A DNA stretch of 64,000 nt, taken from Myxococcales bacterium UBA1660 (GTDB lineage: Bacteria > Myxococcota_A > Polyangia > Polyangiales > Houyiibacteriaceae). The stretch lies in NCBI GenBank assembly GCA_002320815.1, contig DCLA01000019.1, forward strand, positions 1-64,000, read 5' to 3'. How positions within the stretch are numbered: the first letter of the stretch is position 1; each line of letters starts with the position of its first letter. Positions 52,873-60,971 of the stretch are shown here, piece by piece. The translations under genes were made by a program, and so were the position numbers. The notes beneath the pieces are model-generated. The model ran no database searches, was not told the origin of the DNA, and saw only the letters and a list, made by a program, of their open reading frames with translations.

Positions 52873-53537
52873 CCGTGGCTCACGTGGCAACAGGAGGGGG
52901 TCTCGGTGCGGAAGGCGTCCACGGCGCGGAAGGTCACGACCAGCGCGCCGAGCGCGAGGGCGACGGAGAGGACGCGGCGACCGGTCAGGGAGAGGCCCCG
53001 TAGCCGGGCGGCGGCCCAGCTCGCGGCCCAAAGCCCCGGCGAGCTGGCGATGGCGAAGGCCAGCATCGTCAGCCCGCCGCCGAGCGCCGAACCCGCGCTG
53101 GCTGCCACGAGGGCGCCGGCGAGGAGCGCCCCGCAGGGCAGGCAGGCCGTGGAGGCCCCGAGCAGCACGCTCCGGCGGAGGGCGGGCCGCTTCTTCGGTG
53201 CGACGACCCCGAGCTGGACCAGCGCGGGCTCTCGGCGGGCCTCGCGCCAGAGACGCGCCGCCGCCAGGCCCAGACCCACCGCCAGCGACCCCGCGAGCAG
53301 CACGTGGACCACCCGCGCGTCGGCGAAGAGGCTGCGCAGCCCGCCGCCCACGGTGCCGGCCACCAGGCCGAGCACCGTGTAGGCCACGAGGCGCGCGCCA
53401 TGGAACGCGAGCGCGGGTCGCCGCGAAGGCACGCCGGGGCTCTGGGATCCCAGCGCCGCGAGCGCGCCGCACATCGCGGCGCAGTGGGGGACGCTCGCCA
53501 GACCGGCGGCGGCCCCCGCGAGGACCACGCCGATCAT
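52869..53537 (-). CDS. TauE/SafE-DsbD_2-like membrane protein, oxidase accessory
   Basis: 222 aa with about six hydrophobic segments. Cys pairs 'PHCAAMCG' (near 18-23) and 'TACLPCG' (near 130-136) lie in membrane helices, the pattern of the DsbD-like/urease-accessory-H-like proteins often beside CcoI. A Cys-Cys-His (SCCHVSH) ends the protein. It may carry thiol electrons or copper across the membrane. Start and stop overlap both neighbours, so it belongs to the assembly operon. Confidence 0.82.
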   Translation of the reverse strand: MIGVVLAGAAAGLASVPHCAAMCGALAALGSQSPGVPSRRPALAFHGARLVAYTVLGLVAGTVGGGLRSLFADARVVHVLLAGSLAVGLGLAAARLWREARREPALVQLGVVAPKKRPALRRSVLLGASTACLPCGALLAGALVAASAGSALGGGLTMLAFAIASSPGLWAASWAAARLRGLSLTGRRVLSVALALGALVVTFRAVDAFRTETPSCCHVSHG

Positions 53538-54133
53538 CGGAAGTCGGCGCTGGTGGGCGAGCCGAGGCTCTTCCAGGCGGAGATGAGCGAGGAGCGATAC
53601 ACGCTGGCCCCGAGGGGCCGCTCGTGGGGCTCCGCGTCTACCTCGGGCATGGGCTCGTCGGGGAACTCGGTCTTGGGGAGCTCGGCCAACCGGTTGGCGT
53701 GGGCGACCAGGACGGGGAAATGCCCGTCGTGGACCAGGTCGTCGGCGACGGACCCGAGGACCAGGCGCTTCACGCTGCCCTGGTTCCGGGTCCCGACCAC
53801 GACCAGCATCGCGCCGTAGTCGACCGCCACCTGGCGGATGACGGCAGCGGGCGCGCCCAGGCGGACGTGCTGCCAGATGTCGATCTCCTCGATCCCGATG
53901 CCCTCGACCCGCAGGACCTTTTCCACGGCCTTCCAGATCTGCCGGGGCAGCCGGCCGAACGCAGCGTCCTGGCGCTCCATGGCGTCCCCGGGGCTGGCGA
54001 GCTCGTCCTTGGTGATGGCGTGGGCCAGGTGCACGGTTGCGCCGAGGGGGCGGGCGAGACGCAAAGCCTGCGCGAGGGCGCGTTCGCCGTTCTCGCTGAG
54101 ATCCATGCCGACGATGATGTTGGGGCGGTCCAT
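53534..54133 (-). CDS. Universal stress protein, first gene of oxidase operon
   Basis: 199 aa from ATG 54133 (longer in-frame starts upstream fall in the promoter region). USP fold with 'IIVGMDLSENGERALAQALRLARPL', and near the end of the core 'LVVVGTRNQGSVKRLVLGSVADDLV', which keeps the ATP-binding G-x2-x-x-G-x9-G-S pattern. A 45-residue tail is acidic then basic. It leads a run of twelve overlapping genes on this strand. Confidence 0.9.
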   Translation of the reverse strand: MDRPNIIVGMDLSENGERALAQALRLARPLGATVHLAHAITKDELASPGDAMERQDAAFGRLPRQIWKAVEKVLRVEGIGIEEIDIWQHVRLGAPAAVIRQVAVDYGAMLVVVGTRNQGSVKRLVLGSVADDLVHDGHFPVLVAHANRLAELPKTEFPDEPMPEVDAEPHERPLGASVYRSSLISAWKSLGSPTSADFR

Positions 54134-54161
54134 GACGGGTTCTCCTCGGCGGTCGAGCGGG

Positions 54162-54177
54162 TGGGCCCCGTCTTGCA
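54162..54177 (+). promoter_or_regulatory. Putative sigma-54 promoter for the plus-strand usp gene
   Basis: TGGGCC-CCGTC-TTGCA. It has GG and GC separated by exactly 10 bases and the full TTGC of the -12 element, compared with the consensus TGGCAC-N5-TTGC. Two bases of the -24 element differ. The predicted start would be near 54189, about 75 bases before the ATG at 54263. It is face to face with a second site. Confidence 0.5.
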
Positions 54178-54199
54178 ACCGCCTGTCACCAGAGAACTG

Positions 54200-54215
54200 A
54201 GCAAGGGCCGGACCA
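54200..54215 (-). promoter_or_regulatory. Putative sigma-54 promoter for the oxidase operon
   Basis: On the minus strand: TGGTCC-GGCCC-TTGCT, again GG-N10-GC with TTGC(T) in the -12 element and two mismatches in the -24 element. Predicted start near 54188, about 55 bases before the ATG at 54133. The two promoter sites would point at each other, with transcripts starting at adjacent bases and leaving in opposite directions. Confidence 0.5.
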
Positions 54216-54262
54216 ACCCCTCGGCCCCCCGTCCGCCGGCGACGCCGGCAAGGAGATCCGCC

Positions 54263-54706
54263 ATGAAACTGCCCAAGCGCATCCTCATCGCCACCGACCT
54301 CTCGGAGACCAGTCGCGAGGCGGTGGTGACCGGCGCCGCCCTGGCCAAGGTCTTCGCGGCCGACGCCATGCTGGTCAGCGTCCTCGACCCGATGCCCTAC
54401 GTGGCCGCCGTCGACCTCGAAGGCAGCAGCGACGTCTGGCGCGATTTCCTCGACGACGCCGAGGCCAACCTCCGCAAGCAGCTCGAGGAGCTACGGGACG
54501 GTCAGCTCGATGGATGCGGCTGCGACGTCGCGGTCCTGCGCGACAGCTCGGCCGCCCGGGCCCTCTGCGAGTTCGCGGCCGACCGGGGCGTCGACCTCAT
54601 CGTCGTGGGGAGTCATGGTCGCACCGGCGCCAAGCGCCTGCTCCTCGGCAGCGTCGCCGAGAAGGTCGTGCGGCTCTCCCCCTGCCCCGTCTTCGTGGTG
54701 CGCTGA
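54263..54706 (+). CDS. Universal stress protein
   Basis: 147 aa, standard USP length. 'RILIATDLSETSREAVVTGAALAKVFAADAMLVSVLDP' and the ATP-binding end 'DLIVVGSHGRTGAKRLLLGSVAEKVVRLSPCPVFVVR' (G-x2-G-x9-G-S) are complete. AAGGAGATCC ribosome binding site 5 bases before ATG. It is divergent from the oxidase operon's first gene, also a USP, with a 129-base spacer that carries two putative sigma-54 sites. Confidence 0.95.
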   Translation: MKLPKRILIATDLSETSREAVVTGAALAKVFAADAMLVSVLDPMPYVAAVDLEGSSDVWRDFLDDAEANLRKQLEELRDGQLDGCGCDVAVLRDSSAARALCEFAADRGVDLIVVGSHGRTGAKRLLLGSVAEKVVRLSPCPVFVVR

Positions 54707-54713
54707 GCGCAGG

Positions 54714-54743
54714 CGTTGCGCGGGGCTCGCACCCCGCGCAACG
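54714..54743. terminator. Perfect 12-bp hairpin between convergent genes
   Basis: CGTTGCGCGGGG / CCCCGCGCAACG with loop CTCGCA, just after the usp stop and before the stop of the minus-strand TPR gene. A strong GC-only stem that could end transcription from both sides; no U-tract is present. Confidence 0.55.
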
Positions 54744-54749
54744 AGTGCA

Positions 54750-56309
54750 TCACTCGGGCGGAGCGATCTCGAAGGGGTAGCTGATCTCGAAGGTCTCCCG
54801 CGTGAAGCGGGGGAAGCGAGCGCTCTGCACCACGCTCTCCATGCACTGCTGGGTGTAGTCGTCGATCTCGCCGCCGCGGTGCTCCTCGAGGGTCGCCGCG
54901 GTGACGTTCCCGCTCTCCCCCTGGATGACGACGTGGAACTTCACGTGGCCACCGAAGTTGGGAGCGCAGCCGGCCACGCCGGCCTGCAGCGGACGCATGG
55001 ACGCGATGATCTGGTCGCGGGCGGGGTGCTCGGGCAGGGGCGGGTCGGGGACCTCGCCGCCCAGAGCGCGGAGCCCCTCGCGGGCCTCCATGTTGTTGTA
55101 GTCGATGCGCACGGCGGCCTGGAGCGCCGCGATGGCCTCCGGGTTCTGGCGCGCCTGGACGTGGGCCCGCGCGAGCCCGACGAAGTAGTCGTCGTTCTGC
55201 GGGGCGAGCCGGGTCGCCTCCCGGAGCGCGGAGACCGCACCGGCGGGGTTGCCCGCGTTGAGTTGGGCCGAGCCGAGCGCGGCGAAGGTCGGGGCGTCGG
55301 AGCCGTCGGCCTGGACGGCCGCCAGGTAGGCCTGAACCGCCGCCGCGTACTGCCGGGCGCGCGCCAGCGAGGCGCCCTGCCGACGGAGGGTCTGCACGTC
55401 GCCCGAGGCGGTGACCGTCGGGCGCGAGGGATCCGGCTGGCGGGGCCGCTGCGGCTGGGGCTGCGGCGCGACGGCCACGGGCGCCGGCGGGGCCGCGGGC
55501 GCGCCCCACTCCACGAAGTCGCGGGCCGCCCGGGCGCTGAGGCCGAACGCTTCCTGAGCCGCAGGCGCGCCACCGCGGGCGTTGAGCGCCCCGGCGATGC
55601 AGCTGACCAGCCCCGGCGCCGGACCGACGTGCCAGGCGCGGATCTGCTGCTCCCGGTCGCTGGTCCCGCCCGGGCAGGCCTCGAGCAGGCCGACCAGGGT
55701 CCGGCCCCGGGCGTCGTTGGAGAGGATGCCGGGGACGCCGAGCATGGTGTCCTTCACCTTGCTGACGATCTCCCGGGCGTTGCGCCGGTTCACGCGCGCC
55801 TCGCGGAGCTGCCCGGCCAGCGCGCTTCCGTCGTCCGGCGCGAGGTAGGGCAGCGCGACCGGCGTCAGGGTGGCGGCGGCGATGAGCGCGTCGCACTCGC
55901 CGATGGTCACCCCCCAGCGGTGCGCACACATCACGGCGGCGTTGCGTCCGCCGGCGAAGTACACCTGGAGCGTCTGCAGGTCGAGGCCGGCCCGGAGCCG
56001 CTGCATCACCTGCTGGAGCCGCTGCTCGTACTCGCCGCGGTTGGCGCCGGGACCGGCCTGGGCACCGAAGAGGGCTCGGTTCGTGGCCTGGCGCAGGTTG
56101 TCGTACTGGTCACCGCCCTCGCGGGCGTTGGCCTCCATCTTCGCGTCGATCTTGCGCACCAGCGCACGCGCGTCCCCTTGCGGCATCTTGCCTTGCGCCA
56201 TCAGGCGCTGCACCACGCCGCCGTCCTGAGCGGACGCGGAGAGGGGAGAGAGGGCGAGGAGAGCGAGCGCGAAGCCCGCGGCGAACGTAGGAAAACAACG
56301 GTGGGTCAT
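54750..56309 (-). CDS. Exported TPR protein with AgmX/PglI-type C-terminal domain
   Basis: 519 aa. Signal peptide ending near ASA (about 27). Residues 60-260 are helical with conserved Cys. A Pro/Gln linker with basic residues (about 275-295) leads to TPR units (300-400: 'GASLARARQYAAAVQAYLAAVQADGS', 'APTFAALGSAQLNAGNPAGAVSALREATRLAPQNDDY'). The C-terminal 90 residues, 'GVAGCAPNFGGHVKFHVVIQGESGNVTAATLEEHRG...CMESVVQSARFPRF', match the AgmX/PglI C-terminal (TonB-like) domain found in gliding and adhesion proteins of Myxococcota. Its function is probably structural, between envelope and cell surface. Confidence 0.85.
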   Translation of the reverse strand: MTHRCFPTFAAGFALALLALSPLSASAQDGGVVQRLMAQGKMPQGDARALVRKIDAKMEANAREGGDQYDNLRQATNRALFGAQAGPGANRGEYEQRLQQVMQRLRAGLDLQTLQVYFAGGRNAAVMCAHRWGVTIGECDALIAAATLTPVALPYLAPDDGSALAGQLREARVNRRNAREIVSKVKDTMLGVPGILSNDARGRTLVGLLEACPGGTSDREQQIRAWHVGPAPGLVSCIAGALNARGGAPAAQEAFGLSARAARDFVEWGAPAAPPAPVAVAPQPQPQRPRQPDPSRPTVTASGDVQTLRRQGASLARARQYAAAVQAYLAAVQADGSDAPTFAALGSAQLNAGNPAGAVSALREATRLAPQNDDYFVGLARAHVQARQNPEAIAALQAAVRIDYNNMEAREGLRALGGEVPDPPLPEHPARDQIIASMRPLQAGVAGCAPNFGGHVKFHVVIQGESGNVTAATLEEHRGGEIDDYTQQCMESVVQSARFPRFTRETFEISYPFEIAPPE

Positions 56310-56388
56310 CGGTGGGTCGACCTTTCGGGCCGGGTCCCAGAGACGAGGTGGAGACGTCGATTATTCTCCACACACGACCGGGCCACGG

Positions 56389-56403
56389 GCTCGAAGCGTG
56401 CCA
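56389..56403 (-). promoter_or_regulatory. Possible sigma-54 site before the AgmX-type gene
   Basis: Minus-strand TGGCAC-GCTTC-GAGC: a perfect -24 element and GG-N10-GC spacing, but the -12 half is GAGC not TTGC. It lies 80 bases upstream of the ATG at 56309. Weak evidence. The 146-base spacer holds no better signal apart from an AT-rich AATAAT. Confidence 0.25.
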
Positions 56404-56455
56404 AATAGCACTGATTCCGGGGTTTCGTCGAGGCGACGGTGTGCTGCCTCGCGCG

Positions 56456-57805
56456 TCAGCGGCCGAGCCCCGCGAGGAGACCGAGGAGACCGTCGACCCG
56501 CGTGCCCTGGCCGGGGCCCACGGCCGCGGTCGCCGGGCCGGTGTGGACGCCCACCACCATGCCCGACGCGTCCAGGAGCGGCGCCCCGTAGGGCGCGGCG
56601 CCCGCGTAGCTCAGGGCGCCCTCGGTGTCGGTGAGCGTGACCGGGAGCGCGAGGGCGCCGGCCGCCGACTGGCCGTGCGCCAAGAGGGTCGTGCCCGGTC
56701 GCAGCGCCGCGACCTGAGGCGGCGTCGACAGGGTCACCAGCGCCGGCGCAGCGCCAGCGATCTCCACGAGCCCGATGTCGATCCCGGTGGCTTCCGGCGT
56801 CGTCGGCGTCTGGGGGTGGCGCCACATCCGGCTCACGTCGAGGGTGCCCCCCTCGCCCACGACCTGGACCGTGCCGCCGCCGGTCTGACGACTCTCGATC
56901 CCCATCACGCAGCGACCGGAGGTGGCCAGCAGATCGCGCCGCACCGCGAACGCGGTGCAGAAGACGGCGCCGGACCCGTCCTGGAGCCGCCAGAGCGCCG
57001 GCGCGTTGGTCACCGAGAGGGCGGCGATGTCCGGGGCGGGGCCGGGCTTGGGGCGCAGGAGGAGCGCCACGGCGACGACCAGGCAAACCACCCCGACGAG
57101 AGCCGCCAAGACACCCGCGGCGATCTTCCATTTGCGCTGGGTGCGCGCTTGCTGGTCTCGGAGGCCCTGGAGGGCGTCGTCGACCATCATGCCGACCGTC
57201 GCCTGGCCGTAGCGCTTCTCGCCACCGGCGGGCGCCGAAGCCGGCGGAGGAGGGGCCGAAGGCGGCGGTCCGGCGGGCGCGACCGGCGGCGCGACCGAGG
57301 GCGGGGCGGGAGCCGGAGCCGGGGGTCCGCCCCAGGGTCCCCCTTGCATCGGTCCGGTGCTGGAGTCGGCGAAGAAGCTCGGCTCGGTGCTCTCGTCGAC
57401 GTAGGGGGCCATCGCCTGGGCGACGCCGGTCGGGGCGTCGGGCCGGGCGATGGGCACCGCCTCGGTGTTCGCGCTGGGCGTGGCCGAAGCCTGCCGAGGC
57501 GGCACCAGCTCGATCCGGATGCGCGGGCCCCCGTAGCCGCACTCGACCACGTCGCCGTCCCGGAGCAGCCGCTCCTCGACGCGCTCGCCGTTGACGAAGG
57601 TGCCGTTGCGGCTGCCGGCGTCGCGGACGATCCACTGATCCCCGCGCTGGCTGATCTCGGCATGACGCCCCGACGCGTCGAGGTCGGCGTGGGCATCGAA
57701 GACCACGTCGGAGTCCGGCATCCGGCCCAGACGGACGACGGGTTGGTCGAACGTCCACATGCGGCCGGCATGGGCTCCGGCGACCTGGTGGATCCGGAGC
57801 AGCAT
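56456..57805 (-). CDS. FHA protein with membrane helix and trypsin-like pseudoprotease domain
   Basis: 449 aa. FHA domain (about 20-100): Gly27-Arg28, RHAEIS around 47-52, SRNGT 65-69, all phosphothreonine-binding residues present. After a Pro/Ala-rich linker comes a membrane helix at about 227-250 and an extracytoplasmic domain (260-445) with the trypsin fold pattern. The triad is broken: the expected His of TAAHC is Arg298 (ATSGRCV), and the Ser of GxSGxP is Tyr406 (APYGAPLL), while Asp343 remains. It should therefore be a non-catalytic sensor or binding domain. Next to a PP2C and a double-FHA gene, it looks like a signalling receptor. Confidence 0.85.
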   Translation of the reverse strand: MLLRIHQVAGAHAGRMWTFDQPVVRLGRMPDSDVVFDAHADLDASGRHAEISQRGDQWIVRDAGSRNGTFVNGERVEERLLRDGDVVECGYGGPRIRIELVPPRQASATPSANTEAVPIARPDAPTGVAQAMAPYVDESTEPSFFADSSTGPMQGGPWGGPPAPAPAPPSVAPPVAPAGPPPSAPPPPASAPAGGEKRYGQATVGMMVDDALQGLRDQQARTQRKWKIAAGVLAALVGVVCLVVAVALLLRPKPGPAPDIAALSVTNAPALWRLQDGSGAVFCTAFAVRRDLLATSGRCVMGIESRQTGGGTVQVVGEGGTLDVSRMWRHPQTPTTPEATGIDIGLVEIAGAAPALVTLSTPPQVAALRPGTTLLAHGQSAAGALALPVTLTDTEGALSYAGAAPYGAPLLDASGMVVGVHTGPATAAVGPGQGTRVDGLLGLLAGLGR

Positions 57806-57810
57806 GCGGC

Positions 57811-59724
57811 TCAGAAGGGGTTGTTGGGCACTTCGGCCATCGACGTCTCCATGGTGGCCGTCGTCGTCATCGTCGATGTCTCCATCGTCGCGGGCGTCGT
57901 GGTCATGGTCGACGTGGTGGTCATGGCCGAGGAGGTCGTCATGGCCGTCGAGGTCGACCCGCCGGTGGACCCGGTCGTCGCGCCCATCGTGGTCTGCATG
58001 GGGACCGCCGCGGGCTCGGGCTCCGGCTCCGGCTCCGGCTCGACCTCGGGCACCTCTTCCTCGGGGACGCCGAGGTCCGGGCTGGTGTCCGCCGCGCCCT
58101 CGGGCAGCATGAGGGACACGTCCGCGGGGACGTCCTCGCGCAGGGTGACGGTGGCCGTGGCCAGCGCCGACCCATCACGCCGTGCCTCGAAGCGGTACGC
58201 GCCGGGGAGCAGCTCGATGTGGAGCGGCACGCCCTCCTCCAGAGGGCCGTAGTTCTGACCGTCGACGAAGAGCTCGCCCCCGAGCACGTCGGAGCGGATA
58301 CGCACGTCGACGGGATCGGGCGCGGGCTCGACCACCGGAGCGGTCGGCTCGGGCACCGGCTCGACGACCTCGTCTTCCGGCTCGTCGCGCATGGCGAAGA
58401 CGATCGCCGCCACGATGGCGATGACGAGCAGGATCGCGATCAGGATGCCCAGCTTGCCGCCGTCGGTGGGGACCGTGGGGTCGTCGGCGTGGGTCGCGAT
58501 GGGTGCCCGCTTCACGTCCGCGCCCGGCTTCCGGGTCTGGGTCTTCATCGTCGGCTCGCGGGCCGGGATGGAGCCGCTGCGATGATCCAGCTCGGGGAGC
58601 GGGTACTGGTTGTAGAAGGGCTCGGGGCCCGCCTCGGCGGGCGCCAACCCATCGCCGCTGAACTCGGCGACGATGCAGGTGATGTTGTCGTGGCCGCCGC
58701 CGGCGTTGGCCATCTCGATGAGCTTGTGGGTCATCGCCCGGAGGTCGTCGCCCTCGGCCATGACCTCCTGGATCAGCTCGGCGTGGACCAGCCCCGAGAG
58801 GCCGTCGCTGCAGAGCATGATGCGGTCGCCCTGCCGGAGCTCGAGGAAGGTCAGGTCGACGCTGACCTCTTCGGTGGTCCCGAGGGCCTGGAGGATGATG
58901 TTCGAGTGCTCGAACTCCTCGGCCTCCTCCTCGGAGAGCTGACCCGCCTCGATGAGCTGGTTCACCAGGGACTGGTCCTTGGTGATGAGCTTCAGCTTGC
59001 CGTTGCGAAGCACGTAGCAGCGGCTGTCACCGACCTGGCCGACGAAGAGCGTCGCGTCCATGAGGCCCGCCATCGTCGACGTGGTGCCCATGCCGCGGCG
59101 GCTGCGGTCCATCTTCGCGGCGCCGAAGATCCGGCTGCCCGCCTCCTCGATGGAGTAGACGAGGCGATGCGCGAAGTAGTCGTGGTGGTCCGCGACGTCG
59201 CTGGACTGCATCACCTCGTGGAGGGTGTCGACGGCCATCTGGCTGGCGACCTCACCGGCCGCCGCGCCGCCCATGCCGTCGCAGACGGCCAGGATGATCC
59301 CGCGCTCGCCGACCTCGGTCTCGCGGATCACGTCGTCGGGGACGCCCCGGAGCTCGTCGTCGAGATCGACGCAGACGAAGTTGTCTTCGTTGTGCTCGCG
59401 GATGAGCCCGACGTCGGTGGCGCCGTAATAACGGATGAAGATGGCGCCTTCGTCGTCGTCCTCTTCGTCCTCTTCTTCGCCGTCGTCGTCGCCCTCGTCG
59501 TCCGCCTCTTCGTCCTCATCGGCGTCGGCGGACGCTTCGTTGGACTCGTCGGTCTCCTCGGACTCGGAGCTCTCGGTTCCCTCTTCGTCCTCGGGCGCCT
59601 TCTCGTCGGTCGGCTCGACCCCGGTGTCCGAATCCCGCGTGCGCAGGGCCTCCGGACCATCCGGCACCGTGGCCGTCACGTCCTCTTTCTCGCTCACCCC
59701 CACGTTCTCCTTCTGGGTGCTCAT
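57811..59724 (-). CDS. PP2C-type Ser/Thr phosphatase with PEGA-like domain and Met/Thr tail
   Basis: 637 aa. A very acidic N-terminus (about 40-92). PP2C core about 98-358: REHNEDN (Arg109, Asp114), CDGMGG (Asp149), VGDSR, CSDGLSG (Asp307) and GGHDNIT (Asp346), all metal ligands intact. A membrane helix lies at about 425-444. The C-terminal extracytoplasmic part has a PEGA-like beta domain (about 475-550, 'GGELFVDGQNYGPLEEGVPLHIELLPGAYRFEA') and a Pro/Glu stretch, then about 45 residues rich in Thr, Met and Ser. It would remove phosphate from Thr residues made by the Hanks kinases. Starts overlap: the gene ATG overlaps the FHA gene upstream. Confidence 0.93.
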   Translation of the reverse strand: MSTQKENVGVSEKEDVTATVPDGPEALRTRDSDTGVEPTDEKAPEDEEGTESSESEETDESNEASADADEDEEADDEGDDDGEEEDEEDDDEGAIFIRYYGATDVGLIREHNEDNFVCVDLDDELRGVPDDVIRETEVGERGIILAVCDGMGGAAAGEVASQMAVDTLHEVMQSSDVADHHDYFAHRLVYSIEEAGSRIFGAAKMDRSRRGMGTTSTMAGLMDATLFVGQVGDSRCYVLRNGKLKLITKDQSLVNQLIEAGQLSEEEAEEFEHSNIILQALGTTEEVSVDLTFLELRQGDRIMLCSDGLSGLVHAELIQEVMAEGDDLRAMTHKLIEMANAGGGHDNITCIVAEFSGDGLAPAEAGPEPFYNQYPLPELDHRSGSIPAREPTMKTQTRKPGADVKRAPIATHADDPTVPTDGGKLGILIAILLVIAIVAAIVFAMRDEPEDEVVEPVPEPTAPVVEPAPDPVDVRIRSDVLGGELFVDGQNYGPLEEGVPLHIELLPGAYRFEARRDGSALATATVTLREDVPADVSLMLPEGAADTSPDLGVPEEEVPEVEPEPEPEPEPAAVPMQTTMGATTGSTGGSTSTAMTTSSAMTTTSTMTTTPATMETSTMTTTATMETSMAEVPNNPF

Positions 59725-60881
59725 GACGCCCCCACCGGATCGAAGCGGAAGAGGTGACGGCCCACGCGGAAGTGATCTCCGACGCGGAGCGCATGCTCGC
59801 CACGCAAGCGGGCGCAGGTGCCGTTGGACGACCCCTGGTCCTCGAGGGTGGCTCGTTTTTGGGTTCGGTCGAAGCGCAAGACGGCGTGCCGGCGGGAGAG
59901 GAAAGGGTCGTCCGTGAAGACGATGTCACCAGTCTCGCGTCCCAGCACGGTTTCGTCACGATACAGGTAATGGACGTCGCGGCCCACCCCCTCGGTCGTG
60001 TACTGCACCAGGCGCGCGAAGGCGGGCACCTCGGGGGTGCCGAAGACCAAGCAGCCGTCGCTGCGGGCGGGGCCGAGGGGTAGCTCGTCCTCGTCGAGGA
60101 GCTCGAAGCGGAGCACCTGTTGTCCGATCAGGATCATCGCGCCCTGCTCCAGCACGTGGGTCCCGCGCAGCCGCACGTAGACCCCGTTGACCGACCGGAG
60201 GTCGCGGAGGAACCAGTCTCCGCCCCGACGGAGCACCCGGAAGTGGCGCGGGGAGAGATAGGGGTCGTCTTCGAGGACCACGTCGCCGTCGCTGCGACCG
60301 AAGTCGGTCTGCTCCGCGCTCAGCGGGTAGGCGGCGCCGTCGGTACCGTCCTTGCGGATCGAGACGATCTGATGGCTGGCGGAGGCGGCGTCCGCGCTCT
60401 TGGTCACGGTCGCCACGGCGGTCGGGTGCGAGGCCCGCTCGGCCGGCGCGCTCGGCGTGGGATCCGCGCTGCCTTCGGAGTAGCGAGCGCCGCAGAACTT
60501 GCAGAACTCGGAGCCGACGTCGCCGACCCCGCGGCAGCGCCAGCACACCGGTCCGGCGGGGGCGACGGCGGTGTCACGACCCACCGCGGGCTGACTGCTC
60601 ACCGGCGTCGGAGCGGGCGCCACGGCCTGTTGGGGTTGAGGGCGCACCGAGGCGGGCTGGGGATCGGGCGCCGTCTGCGGCGCGGGCACCTGAGCCGGCG
60701 CTTGGGCCTGGAGGTTGTTCCCGCAGTGCACGCAGAAGCGCATGTCGGGACGGTTCTCGCCCCCACACCGCCCGCAGCGCGCTTTGGCGCCTTGGGCTTC
60801 CGTCGCCTGGAGGCGCGTCCCGCATTGCTGGCAGAAGAGACTGCCAGCGCGGTTTTCATTGCCGCAGCTGGGGCAGCGCAT
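59721..60881 (-). CDS. Double FHA protein with three zinc ribbons
   Basis: 386 aa from ATG 60881 (another ATG eight codons upstream is possible). Zinc ribbons: CPSC..CQQC (3-20), CGRC..CVHC (36-53) and CWRC..CKFC near 113-133. A Pro/Gln/Ala linker precedes FHA1 (about 185-260: 'FGRSDGDVVLEDDPYLSPRHFRVLRRGGDW', 'SVNGVYVR') and FHA2 (about 290-380: 'LGRETGDIVFTDDPFLSRRHAVLRF', 'GSSNGTCARL'). FHA2 has the complete binding set; in FHA1 the SxNG motif is SVNG and also plausible. It is the first gene of the FHA-PP2C operon and would link phosphorylated proteins. No membrane helix. Confidence 0.92.
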   Translation of the reverse strand: MRCPSCGNENRAGSLFCQQCGTRLQATEAQGAKARCGRCGGENRPDMRFCVHCGNNLQAQAPAQVPAPQTAPDPQPASVRPQPQQAVAPAPTPVSSQPAVGRDTAVAPAGPVCWRCRGVGDVGSEFCKFCGARYSEGSADPTPSAPAERASHPTAVATVTKSADAASASHQIVSIRKDGTDGAAYPLSAEQTDFGRSDGDVVLEDDPYLSPRHFRVLRRGGDWFLRDLRSVNGVYVRLRGTHVLEQGAMILIGQQVLRFELLDEDELPLGPARSDGCLVFGTPEVPAFARLVQYTTEGVGRDVHYLYRDETVLGRETGDIVFTDDPFLSRRHAVLRFDRTQKRATLEDQGSSNGTCARLRGEHALRVGDHFRVGRHLFRFDPVGAS

Positions 60882-60971
60882 GGGTGGTGAGAGTGGACCC
60901 CACATGCCCGGTCAGGGTCAAGGGAATCGCGAGCTTTCTGGCGGACCGTGGGGGCGAGCCCCCCCAGTGCC

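Noticed and set aside
54134..54262. FNR/ANR box (TTGAT-N4-ATCAA) before the oxidase operon
   Set aside because: No such motif is found in the spacer on either strand.
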